In this document: one piece after another, positions 49,701 through 60,500 of the stretch | Layout of the letters: each line of letters opens with the position of its first letter | How positions within the stretch are numbered: the first letter of the stretch is position 1 | Assembly (NCBI RefSeq): GCF_032854445.1 | Contig: NC_088300.1 | Location: 55,774,984-55,838,983 of the forward strand | Origin: Liolophura sinensis | Taxonomy: Eukaryota; Mollusca; Polyplacophora; Chitonida; Chitonidae | Length of the DNA: 64,000 bases | Reading direction: 5' to 3' | Made by a program: the position numbers and the translations under genes | Notes under the pieces: generated by a model | Told to the model about the DNA's origin: nothing | Databases searched by the model: none | Seen by the model: the letters and a program-made list of their open reading frames with translations, nothing else

Positions 49701-52700
49701 AAAAGAGATATTGATATCCCAATGCATGATGACATCACTGATTTAGGGCCCTGTAGGGCTATTGTAATTCTTCAACCTTTTTGCATGTTTGCGAAGTGTT
49801 TATTAGAGCATATTCAGAAGGCATTATTCTGTGTTGATGGATAATATTACACTTTTTGTGATGACCAGAAACTGACCAAACCAGTCCAAAAATGTGCATA
49901 AATTGCACCGAAAGTTGCTCTTTCGAAACGGCTGAGGAATCAGGGTACATGCCTACATGTATCTTCTATATGTATTGAGACATGCCAGTATTTGTCGTTT
50001 TATTTGCAGTATATGAGAGCAATGCAAAAGATTACCTGTGGGTATATCTGGCAGCCCTTACCTGTGTCTGTGAAGATCGTGAGAGAGCGCGTAAACCTGA
50101 CCCTAGCAGAGTACCCACACCAATCACACCAGGTACAACCAACCCCATTACAAGCGTTAGTTTGGGGGAGATGAGCAGTAACGACACAACACAACCCACT
50201 GTCTGCAATAGACAATTCAGAAGGGTATTTAAGGGCATCGCACCTTGCAATCTCCTGACGAAAAGCTGTGCAGGAAGAACCATTCTGGTATCCTGTATGA
50301 CGACAAATGCCCTAATAACACAACACTGGGTTTTTGATTTAACTTAATTATGACCCATAACCAATATATTATATGTGTACATCAGGGGTCCATAGAAGTC
50401 ATTTTACCACAAACCAAGTCTGATTTGATTTACCGACAGGGTACTAATCACATAAAATTTACTGTGAAAATCAGCCACCGGTAATGAGAAAAAAGTGACC
50501 CACAAATAGTTATTTATGCCATGGAGTATTAACTATAATAATCTTTAAATAGAGAGGCTACATATCTAAAGAGATAAAATACTCAGCAACTTTATGTATC
50601 GTTGAATTGTCACTTTTTCCATAATGAATACGGCTGGATCTCAAAGGCCCAAATGGAACAAGTGCTGCCTGGCACACCATGTTATGTCTTTGAAATAAAA
50701 ACAATGACCCTTTTTACTTTGAATCGATGTCGCTGGTAAATGTTCATATCTGGCAGAGAAGGTTTTAATTTCACTGCTACAGCCCATTTATCAAATTTCA
50801 GACTCCTGAAAACAAAACCTGGAGGAAAACTGCATGTTTGCCTTGAAAAGAGCTGAAGATGTTAGCGCCACCTGATGTCAAGGGGAGGAAACCAGTCAGA
50901 CCGTGTGCACTTACATGCAGTCACTTGGGCTATGTTAATCCCCCAAAACAGAATGATCGGAAGCCGAAGTAGGTCAAATTATTTGTGAGGGCTGATTTGA
51001 CAGAAACAAAAGAAACTTACTATGTGTCATGTTTGATTTCATGTGCCCATCCGCTTCCAAGAATTACCTTCTTAAATCTAATCAATGATAAGGGTCATGA
51101 AGATTTCCACAAAAGGGAGATAACTCGTAACTTGCGGAACTTTGGATATGTTCAAATTGAGTCTATGTACAATTTTTATTATTTCTTCCAAAAAAACAAC
51201 CTCAAATTGAATAAATATAACCATTTATTCGTTTTTTTATGCAACGGACAGAATACTGACTTGTCCAGATGACTTCTATAAACCCCTGATACATGTATGT
51301 CAAATCTGGGACTATATATATTATGTATGTATTCGTCCAAGGTCAAATATAAGTTGCTTTGTTTATGGGGAAATGATATACAAGATTCCTGTTTAATTCT
51401 CTAACATTTGGTCAAATGATAAGGGTTCTCGCACCTGTGTAATGGCTCTGAGTCCCTGAGATATGCAGAGCTTCAGTGAGCTCTTGAAGTCTTGTACATC
51501 TGACGTTAACCTGAAACAATGATAATACAGGAACACAGGGTCCTTGGACAGTCATGACAATACACCACACAACCTAAACTGAAAGACATGTAAATAACAC
51601 AAGGTATCTTTAACTCTCAGAGATAATATACATCTATTACAACCTTAATCAGGGTATCACTCCACAACTCAACTTCCCTTCATTTGTCACTATTAAAATA
51701 TGATGCATCATGTGTAGTGTGTGATTTGTGATATTGCGCCTGACCTTGGAATTTGAGAGATGTGATGAAACTCTCCACAACTCACATTTAAAATTTATCA
51801 CAATGAATATGATGTTATTGCATCTTAACCTTGTCTTCTTATTAAGGTAATAAATGTGATCATATACATGTACTTTGTAGAATTCAGGACATAAACCTCC
51901 CTTAAATACATTGTATTTGGTAGAGATTGCCTAATATTAACTCAACCAGCTGATCAGAATAAAATATTCCTAAGATGATATTAATTACATTCCTTGTTTT
52001 AGTAAGGTAAATAATTTATATCAAATCTGCTGAATTGACAATATCTTGGATATCGTATGCATTGACTTTGTCAAAGGTTGGGCCAGCAGACTGGAATAAA
52101 ACTGGACCTTAACAAAAAGGATTACCAGACCCCCGAGATATACATTGGCATACAGGAAAGATCCAACAATCCCTACATCAACTATGCTTGAAAGTGAATA
52201 ATGAGCAATATGTCTGCTTCAACCTATGCTATGACTCAAGCAAAGACTAGAATAGTTTTTTTTTACTGCATAGCTTAGTACTCACACACATACACCATCA
52301 TGGTGTGACTGAAATTGTTTAGTACTCACACACATACACCATCATGGTGTGGCTGAAATAGTTTAGTATTCACACACATACAACATCAGGGTGTGGCGGA
52401 AATTTTTTAGTATTCACACACATACACCATCATGGTGTGGCTGAAACTGTTTAGTACTCACACACATACAACATCATGGTGTGGCTGAAATAGTTTAGTA
52501 CTCACACACATACACCATCATGGTGTGGCTGAAATAGTTTAGTACTCACACACATACAACATCATGGTGTGACTGAAATTGTTTAGTATTCACACACATA
52601 CACCATCATGGTGTGGCTGAAACTGTTTAGTACTCACACACATACAACATCAGGGTGTGGCTGAAATTGTTTAGTATTCACACACATACACCATCATGGT

Positions 52701-55700
52701 GTGGCTGAAATAGTTTAGTACTCACACACATACAACATCATGGTGTGACTGAAATTGTTTAGTATTCACACACATACACCATCATGGTGTGGCTGAAACT
52801 GTTTAGTACTCACACACATACAACATCAGGGTGTGGCTGAAATTGTTTAGTACTCACACACATACACCATCATGGTGTGGCTGAAACTGTTTAGTACTCA
52901 CACACATACACCATCATGGTGTGGCTGAAATAGTTTAGTATTCACACACTTACAACATCAGGGTGTGGCTGAAATATTTTAGTATTCACATACATACACC
53001 ATCATGGCGTGGCTGAAATTTTTTAGTATGCACACACATACACCATCATGGTGTGGCTGCAATACTGTATATGAGTTGATAACATTCCTTACTCACCGAT
53101 CTATCAGTTCTCCAGTTTTATTGTCATCAAAAAACTCCACATCTTGGCGAATGAGAGCCTGGAATAGTTGTGTCCTCAGTCGAGTTGCTAATCTTTCTCC
53201 AAGAACAGATAGAAAGGATATATAGCTGAATGTCAATGCTCCCTGAAAATATACATTGTGTGGCATCTGAGATATTGTTCTACATATATCGCTTGGAGAA
53301 AGTTTTGCAAAGCTTGTAATTCATACATTAATTTCTGCCTTTCTGAAAACTGATTTACCCAAAGCAGTATAAACTGGTGATATGGACAAAACAGAATGGA
53401 TGTTGAGGCTGGTCTCAAATTTGTCGTGAAGTTTTCAATCAACATGACAAACCTTCTGAAAAAAAAAAATGTCATGGTAAAACCAACTAATACGTGTAGC
53501 AGTACTTTTTGTGATTCCAATTCCATGAAGCCATTTCTGACTTAAGAAAATTTGAAACACAATCTGACAGCTTGTTTTGGGGCTTTAGAAATTAAAATCT
53601 GTCAACATTGTCTTGAGACAAATGTGTCCAAATGTCAACTTCCAGTACCAAAAACTAAACATCGAACAGGATTTTTAATTTTTGACTTGTTTTTAATTCA
53701 GGACTTAAGACTGAATCCAAGAATCTAGCAGAACTTACACTCACACACAGACCCCATGTGGATATATATGAGCCTAATCCTGTAATGATGTGAGAGAATG
53801 ACATTCTTCTCCATAGCCTGTTTTGTAACACAGGCTAACCTGCCAGGACAGCAATTCTAAACTCAATCTGTGTACAAGAGAAAAAGTAGTCCCCATTTGT
53901 TCGTCTTGTTGGCAGGGGCATTTCTGCCCTGGCGAGTTGGGCTACTTATCAAGAGTGACCTCCCCTGTCACATAATGGCTAGATCATCCATGCATAATTC
54001 AAACTGATTTTAGAGCATTAAACCATACCTGCATTGTGGCAATGTTGCAGCTTAATAATTTAAAGCTCAGATTTATGGTTTCTTTTTATGTTTAAATCCA
54101 GCTTGTTTATACCCACTTCGCTCAAAGAGCTAAGCCCTAACAGCTGCAAGCTTCAAAGAACATTTTTGCATGTAAATATAGCGCATACCAAGAATAGCTA
54201 AAAAAATCGCTTACCATGCACGGCCAAGCTTAGAGGAAGTATATATATGCCTGGGGATTAAGGTCATATAATACATGTACTTAACAATTTTTCAGTCATC
54301 TGATGACGAGAAGTGTGCATATATAGTGTGTCTTCTTGTGGCAGGGTGAGTCCATGCCTCCAAACTGAAGCATCATGACGAAGACACCAAACATGATGCC
54401 CCACCCAGACTAACCTGTCTTGTTTCCTGGCTCTAACCTATGAGGCAGATGCTTTAAGCCACCGAAGCATTCTACTAAGAGGAAGTATCAGTCGGGATAT
54501 CAATATGTTTTGCTATACTTAGTACATGTATAGGTATTCATGTTCTAAGGCTGCTAACTTGAGCTACATATGTGGCCGTGGAACTGTTGTACCACAATGC
54601 TGCTAGATATGACTCATAAGGGGTCAGCCAAGGAAGTCTGGAGCACACAACAGCTTGCAAAGTAAACAACACACAAATATAACTTAAAGACTTTCTACTG
54701 TTTTACTCTTTCCCAACTGTGACATTTATTTAAAGCCTCCTGAAATTCCAGCACTTCCAAGGACCTTTATTACAATCAGTCAAGATCTGAAATGTTTAAA
54801 AAAAAAAACAAAAAAAAACAAGTACGTTTCAGGTTTTTAAGGAACTATGCAAACCCCACTGAACACTGCTGTTATAAACTGTTATCGGATGGCGTACAGT
54901 TTCCACTGTACTTTGCAAGGCCAAGTGAAATGTGTGGGAAAACTTTTTTATGGCAGATAGTCAGATGATCTGGCAGTGTGTAAACCCTCCACCACTTTCC
55001 TCCTGGTATTAGTAGGATACTAATAAATGTATTGACACTGTCAATTTTCGATTTCTTTAACTTTCTTTAAATGCACACATGCTTTTACCTGAATTCCATA
55101 GTAAGCGATGAGGTGTAAGGCTGGAATTTTGATGTCATCCATGAATGATGTCGCTGTTTCTACTGTGAACTTTGACACAACATTTACCACATCTCCCAGC
55201 AGAAGAGGAATTCGAACATTAACCAATGCAACTCCCAAGGCACTCTATGCAAATGAAACAATAAAAAATTATCAGTTTGTGCTTATCAGGTTGACCTTTT
55301 TTCACGGTGCTACTTTCGAATTAATCCATACAAGAGAATGCAGGTTTTTTGTAAGGATTCTGATACATACTTATAATATATATTACACACTATCCTTAAA
55401 TCTGAAGACTGATCCGGTAGTAGATGCACTTTACATTTACCTTTCAAAATTCAACTTACTATTATTGCAGCTATTAAATACCAGATATCTGGTAGCAGTA
55501 ACTTGAAAAACTCTCTCCAGCAGAATGGAGGTTCCTCTTTCTCTTCAAGGTCATCTAGTAGACGGCTTGGAGTTCGTTTTGCTTTGCATTCGACGATAAC
55601 TCCCCTCCTGTTAGCATGTCTTATGGCCCAGTACCCCACAAATCCAGTCCCCAATCCTATATGGGTAGGTTGAAATTTTGACAAGCTATTTAGAAACGGA

Positions 55701-55865
55701 ATTCTTTCAAATATCCCATGTTTAGCTGATGTTCTTGATAATGATGAAAAACATTTGAAATTTTGCCCTAACTTCAGTAAATTGTGCCTTAACTGACTAA
55801 ATTGTCGTAGATGCTTCACTTGTGGCTTTCCATCCCTTAAACATCTCCATGACAAATTAGCAAAC
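40719..55865 (-). CDS. ABCB8: Mitochondrial ABC transporter ABCB8 (ATP-binding subunit of the mitochondrial K-ATP channel)
   Basis: Seventeen minus-strand exons splice into one frame of 701 residues: 55865-55460, 55244-55089, 53242-53097, 51510-51435, 50202-50062, 49025-48940, 48373-48276, 47253-47148, 44872-44800, 44549-44430, 44308-44236, 43794-43661, 43376-43305, 42649-42471, 41718-41660, 41223-41135 and 40811-40719 (TGA). Exon 1 with the ATG is missing. The first exon seen starts one base into a codon and has a basic, mitochondrial-presequence-like N-terminus. The transmembrane domain includes [69 protein letters not shown] and [17 protein letters not shown]. The ATPase domain shows Walker A GLSGGGKST, Q-loop GFINQEPVLFA, signature VSGGQ, Walker [14 protein letters not shown] and H-loop IIAHRLST. 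Length and residues match ABCB8, a half-transporter of the mitochondrial inner membrane that works as a dimer. The introns are rich in repeats. Confidence 0.95.
41357..41383. repeat. (TA)n microsatellite
   Basis: Short ta run in an ABCB8 intron. Confidence 0.9.
42771..43291. repeat. 36-bp minisatellite interrupted by a SINE
   Basis: A unit of the form gggggcatgttaagagaaca then ttacaggaacagatat repeats about six to seven times up to 43014. It is broken by a minus-strand SINE (43015-43257) and resumes for about one copy to 43291. Located in an ABCB8 intron. Confidence 0.85.
43015..43257 (-). mobile_element. tRNA-derived SINE, minus orientation
   Basis: Begins with the reversed tail (atttatttatttatttgatc ... 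ctcaagagtattttac). It continues through 'gggaggaaaccgggcagagc', 'catccgcaggttgctggcag' and 'gacttgaactcacagtgacc' (reversed B box) to a diverged head. It is inserted in the 36-bp minisatellite. Confidence 0.85.
47911..48120 (-). mobile_element. tRNA-derived SINE, minus orientation
   Basis: Reversed copy of the dominant SINE with 'cttgtacgacgacagccagt', 'aagccgggcagagcccgggg', 'acttgaactcacagagac' and 'gctcctgggtctcaatggcg'. The middle is shortened. Lies in an ABCB8 intron. Confidence 0.82.
52277..53065. repeat. 44-bp minisatellite, about 18 copies, with palindromic core
   Basis: The unit reads agtactcacacacatacacc then atcatggtgtggctgaaata then gttt, with a strict 44-bp period. Copies alternate between variants (agtact/agtatt, caccatcatggtg/caacatcatggtg, ggctg/gactg). 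Each unit has the palindrome caccatcatggtg. The array lies in the ABCB8 intron between exons 53242-53097 and 51510-51435 and ends about 30 bp from the former's donor site. Confidence 0.95.
54285..54490. repeat. Dispersed repeat, family C copy 3 (diverged)
   Basis: The series 'cagtcatctgatgacgagaa', 'agtgtgtcttcttgtggcag', 'gaagacaccaaacatgatgcc', 'ccacccagac' and 'ctctaacctatgaggcag' aligns in order with family C at 10470-10715 and 36740-36985. Confidence 0.6.
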
Positions 55866-57520
55866 CTGCAAAGAAAAAATGTTACACATTCACTTAAATG
55901 TATACGTACATTTCATATGTCACATTACATCACGTATGTCAATATAGATAATTTACAGAAAGGTACAAAAACAGCACACTGTAATTCAGCGAGCTAAATG
56001 ACCTTCCTCCTTTTTTAACATTCTGACATTTACCTTGTCAGTTTACCAACCCAATGAATGACAAAAATGTGGAGGCAGTCCATTTAACGATGTTGAATTG
56101 AACGTACTTGTGCTGGACTAACCTCAACCATTGTACTGTATTCCTACACACTTATTTCAGCTCCCTACATGATTTCCTTGTTTACTCAACGTCTGAGAGC
56201 GTCTGCTTCGGGACCGGTAGATCCAGGATCAATCCTTGATCGAGTCACACCTAAGACTTTAAAAGAGGAAGTTGTAACTTCCTCACTTGGCGTTCAGCAT
56301 GAAGGGGATAGTGCAACGACTGGTTGACCCGTATCAGTATAATGGCTTGGGCGAGTCGACTTACTTGCCTTCCGTAAGTCGTCTCAGTGAAGCAGCACTA
56401 AATAAAAGAGCGGTGGAAATCCGTCCTGCAACAAGGAGGCACATTACACATACATGCACCCTAATGATTCCTTCATCGTCATATGACTGAAAAATTGTTG
56501 AGTACGACGTTAAACCCCAAGCACTCACTGACTCACTCACTCAACGTCTGACACCTGTCAGAATTTAAACAAGGAGGTAGACTTGAATTTATTGCTCTAT
56601 TTGATAAAAAAAGATGTTCTGCCTAAGGTTTCTTTGTGCCACATTAAGTTACGTGAATTTTAAAAACTGAATACAGCTCAAAATCTAGTTGGGATGCTAC
56701 TTTAGTGCATGAAGTGATTATGCCAGAGCAAATACAACAAAAAGTATTGAAGTCACAAGGTGTCTGATACTGAAAACCGCTTCACCACTGCACACGTGTT
56801 CTACCACCGGCACCGGACTAGTCTTCATTTTCTAACGTCACTTGCCTAGAAGTAAGAAGACAGGATCCTAAATATGGCATGGTGATTTTTGTAAAAGGTA
56901 AATCGGAACTACAACAGCTTAGGCATTGTAGGCTGATAGAAAGACCTCGATCTGAAGGTCTTCAAACGGTGACGGACGGTCGCATTCTTTTATCGTCTGC
57001 AAAGCCCAATCTGTCATGCACTCTACTGGAAAGTTTCGTAGTCGCATGAATTTTCTGATTATCAAAAAAGTCATTTCTTCCTTTTAAAAAAGAGTTATTT
57101 TCTATATAATGTATTTATTTATTAAAGCTATCAGCAAAAAAGCTATCAGAATCTCAAAATACGAAACTTACGCTAAAAATACGCTGTAAAAATGCGAGGT
57201 TTTACATTTTGTCCGAAAAGGGATGTCTCTTAGAATCACTCCTGTTTTTATTACACTTCCATTACCTTGTAGGAAGAAAACTGGCACCGAAACAGGGATG
57301 AACATTCATAGCTGTGCTGAATTTAAATATAAATTAAGTTTGAATATTGAACCATGACATTTTTAAGTCCGAGTTCAATGATATGATAAGTTTGCATTTT
57401 GTAAATAACCCTTTTGTTTATAGCATGTGACATCGGGGATTTCCCGGTCGTCAAAATTTCCTCCAGACACGGATGTAAATATTCGCTGGCCAATAAGCGT
57501 TTTTTCTGGTGGTGTGAACT
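55866..57520. promoter_or_regulatory. Head-to-head intergenic region of ABCB8 and the OGFr-domain gene
   Basis: About 1.65 kb lies between the first recognised ABCB8 exon (minus) and the OGFr-gene ATG (plus). It must contain the ABCB8 start exon and both promoters, and also carries a SINE at 56194-56545. I tested several ATG-initiated frames on the minus strand (for example near 57046 and 56901). None gave a donor in the required phase. Confidence 0.5.
56194..56545 (+). mobile_element. tRNA-derived SINE, second family, near full length
   Basis: The head 'gagcgtctgcttcgggaccg' then 'gtagatccaggatcaatcc' is tRNA-like. The body runs through 'gacttacttgccttccgtaag' and 'gagcggtggaaatccgtcct'. 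The tail 'gttgagtacgacgttaaacc' ends in cactcactga-type simple repeats. The sequence resembles a repeat I recall as common in mollusc genomes. Confidence 0.82.
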
Positions 57521-60500
57521 ATGTCAAATTCCCGCATTAAATCCCCTAAACAGCCTGGCATAGAACAGTATTTTAGTAAAAGCGAAACCAGGGAAAACCG
57601 GGCTTCAGGGTCAGATAAGATCTTATCAAGCCGAAGCAGTGGACCATCTTCTGGCTTTAACAGCCATCAACATTCACTGGTCGACAAACGTCGCAGACAA
57701 CACACAGATCATACCAAGCACCGCAGAACAGCTGACCACACCAAAATGGGCTTGATTTTTGGCAAACCAGATGATGTGAGTATCGTAAAGCTCAGTATGG
57801 TTTCATGTTATTTCCCAAAGCAAAACTTAAAAAATACAATATGATTTTACACTGTTCACTGTCAAGTGATCAATGATTTCTGTGTACAGCACAACTTGCA
57901 TTTGCATAATGACCTGAAAATCTGCATCTGTATGTTACACATTAAGCCTGTGCATTCGTGTAAATGGATGCCGTGTGTCCTGTGGCATTATGACATCATA
58001 GTGTGGGCTGTGGTCTAGTTGTTAAAGGTGCTAGCCTTTCAGTCGCAAAGACACACGAGGTTAGGGTTGAAATGTAGTTCAGTTAAATTAATCATCGATT
58101 ACAGCAATGTTTGATGACCAGAATGTCCATGAACTATCAGATTCTCAAATCACTGGTGACAGTTGAATGAGTGATTCATGACAGTTGCGTGGCTGTTTGT
58201 ACAGTCTAACTTCTGTTGTTGTGGTTTGCAAATAGGCGTGTCATCACATCTGGGAAAGTTTGTCCCGTACTTACCAAAGGTGGGTGATTTATGCTAGGCA
58301 CTTCACTTTGCTAGCCACAGGGGAAACCAGTGATAAACAATGCACCACTTCAACTGTCAACTTTGGCTCTTACCTCTCAGCTCGCCCACACATGTAACAT
58401 CTCACATATATTCCACTTTGTAAGGACACGTGAGACCAGATTCAGCTCATAGTCATCGCTAGAGCAGCAGCCATTTTGCCTTCACCACAGTTTTGGGTCT
58501 TGAAAAAGTTAGCCAGTCACTTAGCCACTCTTCAGATTTTTCGGGGACAAGATTTGGGTCGTATTATATCCAATATGCAGCTTTAATTATCTGTGTACAT
58601 TCATGTACAGTTAGGTTTCAACTCTGCTTACTTTTAAAAATTTCATTAAATTAAAGCGCATAGTAAGACATCATCTTTATTTGTGTTGTTCATCTTTATA
58701 TCATAAAACTGGGATTATATAGGCTACATGTACATGTATTACAAACACAGGTGATGATATTCATATAATTAGCAGATTTCCTGGTGTTGACTTCATGCTG
58801 ATACTCCAGGAAGCTGCTGACCTGGAGAGTAGAGTCCCAGCACACATGTTATCACAGCCCACATGTTACCATCCTTCCTGCCATTATAGTGAAACTAGCA
58901 TTACAGATCAAAATCTGACTACTGCTTACAGCTAATCAGCTTTTCACATTAACAAGTAAGTTAAGGAAATAGTTAGGCATGGAAAATCCTAGTCTTAAAA
59001 TAATAATGATTGGTGTAACATGTGCTTCGAAGAATTATTATGATAAACACTCCAACGAAAGGAAAATCCAGGCAATTATGAAAACCTCAAAACAGAATTT
59101 ATACTGATGTGTCAGCAAGATTTGCTGATAGTTTAATCTAGTTTGAGCACCTATTGTACAATAGCAACAATGAATGGCATGCTTCTTCGAATTAAATGAG
59201 CTTTGCAGGCATGTTTTAGTAAATTATATACAAAAAGATAATGAAAAATGATTAAAAAAAACCCAGTAGCTTTATGTCGAATCTGCTGCTACCACACATA
59301 TAGTCAGTCTAAAACAGATTTTATTTTCATTTATTAATATTACCCTTCCCCAATTCCAAATCTCCATCTTAAAGCCTCGTAAAGAAGTTTCATAGAATTC
59401 TAGTTGAACAGGTTTTTAAACTAAAGAGCAATGTACTTCCGGATTCTGCAGAAATCTATCATTCCAAATCTAAGAGGAGCAGGTGTTACCTATGAATTAC
59501 ATGTACCTGTATTACATTTAAATTTGATTGATTGGTGTGAACATCATACTAAAAAATTGTCTGCTTATTATTTTTATATGATGGGAGTCATAGGGGACTT
59601 AGTATTATACACCTGGACATCACCAGGTGCACAAATCAAAGATACCGCCAACACACTTGTAAAAAATCGTGTTGACATGAAGCATTTCCTGGAGGATCCT
59701 CTGTTTTAACATGGAATGATACAGATTTGTTCTTTTTTGAATTTCTAATTAATTTTTTTTGAGTGGTAGGGAAAATATAGGATCGGCTTGCACAAATGCC
59801 ACTTGAGACCATTCAGTACATTGGATGATAGCATTTACCATTCAGTGTGACCGGAACAAGACAGGTGGCTTTAATATCAGTGGGATCTGGCCCACTGTAT
59901 AGCTTGGCTTGTATATGACAGTCACAGACGAGAGAATCTATGATTATAGTATGCTAACAGTCAGTAGAATCTCTGAGCTGCCTGGGTGGTATTTATCTGA
60001 TTGATGTTTTATGTGGTACTCAATAATATTTTACTTATACAATGGTTGCTGGCATTATAGTGCAAGGAAACACTGCTGTCCTTCCCAAGTATGACCGAAG
60101 AAGAAGCCAGCATTAGCTGTACTTGAATTCACGTTGAGCGCATTTATGAGAGGTTCCTGAGTCATTGCTGGACTAACGCCTGAGTGTAAATTCTCAGCTA
60201 TGTTATATATCTGATATAAGTTTCAGTTTCAGTTTAACTCATATATTACCTGCATATATGTATTTATGGGTTGAGTGGATACTCGTTTGCCACTGTTCTA
60301 ATTACTCTTAGATTATTTCATGAGATAAGGTAATGAAATATCATGAAGGGTTAAGTTATTGTGTTTGTCAATCTGTGTTTTGACAGGAGACAGACTGTAT
60401 GATGAAATTTATGAGAGACAAAAGTGCCCGAGATTTGGAAAAATACAGGAAATCTTACCCAGTAAGTATATATATATGGCAATGGACACTGACTCTTAGC

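Noticed and set aside
52277-53065. CRISPR-like regular array
   Set aside because: The units are contiguous with no unique spacers, and the DNA is clearly from an animal. It is a minisatellite.
56860-57060. Candidate ABCB8 start exons on the minus strand (ATGs near 57046 and 56901)
   Set aside because: The available donors fall in phase 0, whereas the next exon needs an exon ending two bases into a codon.
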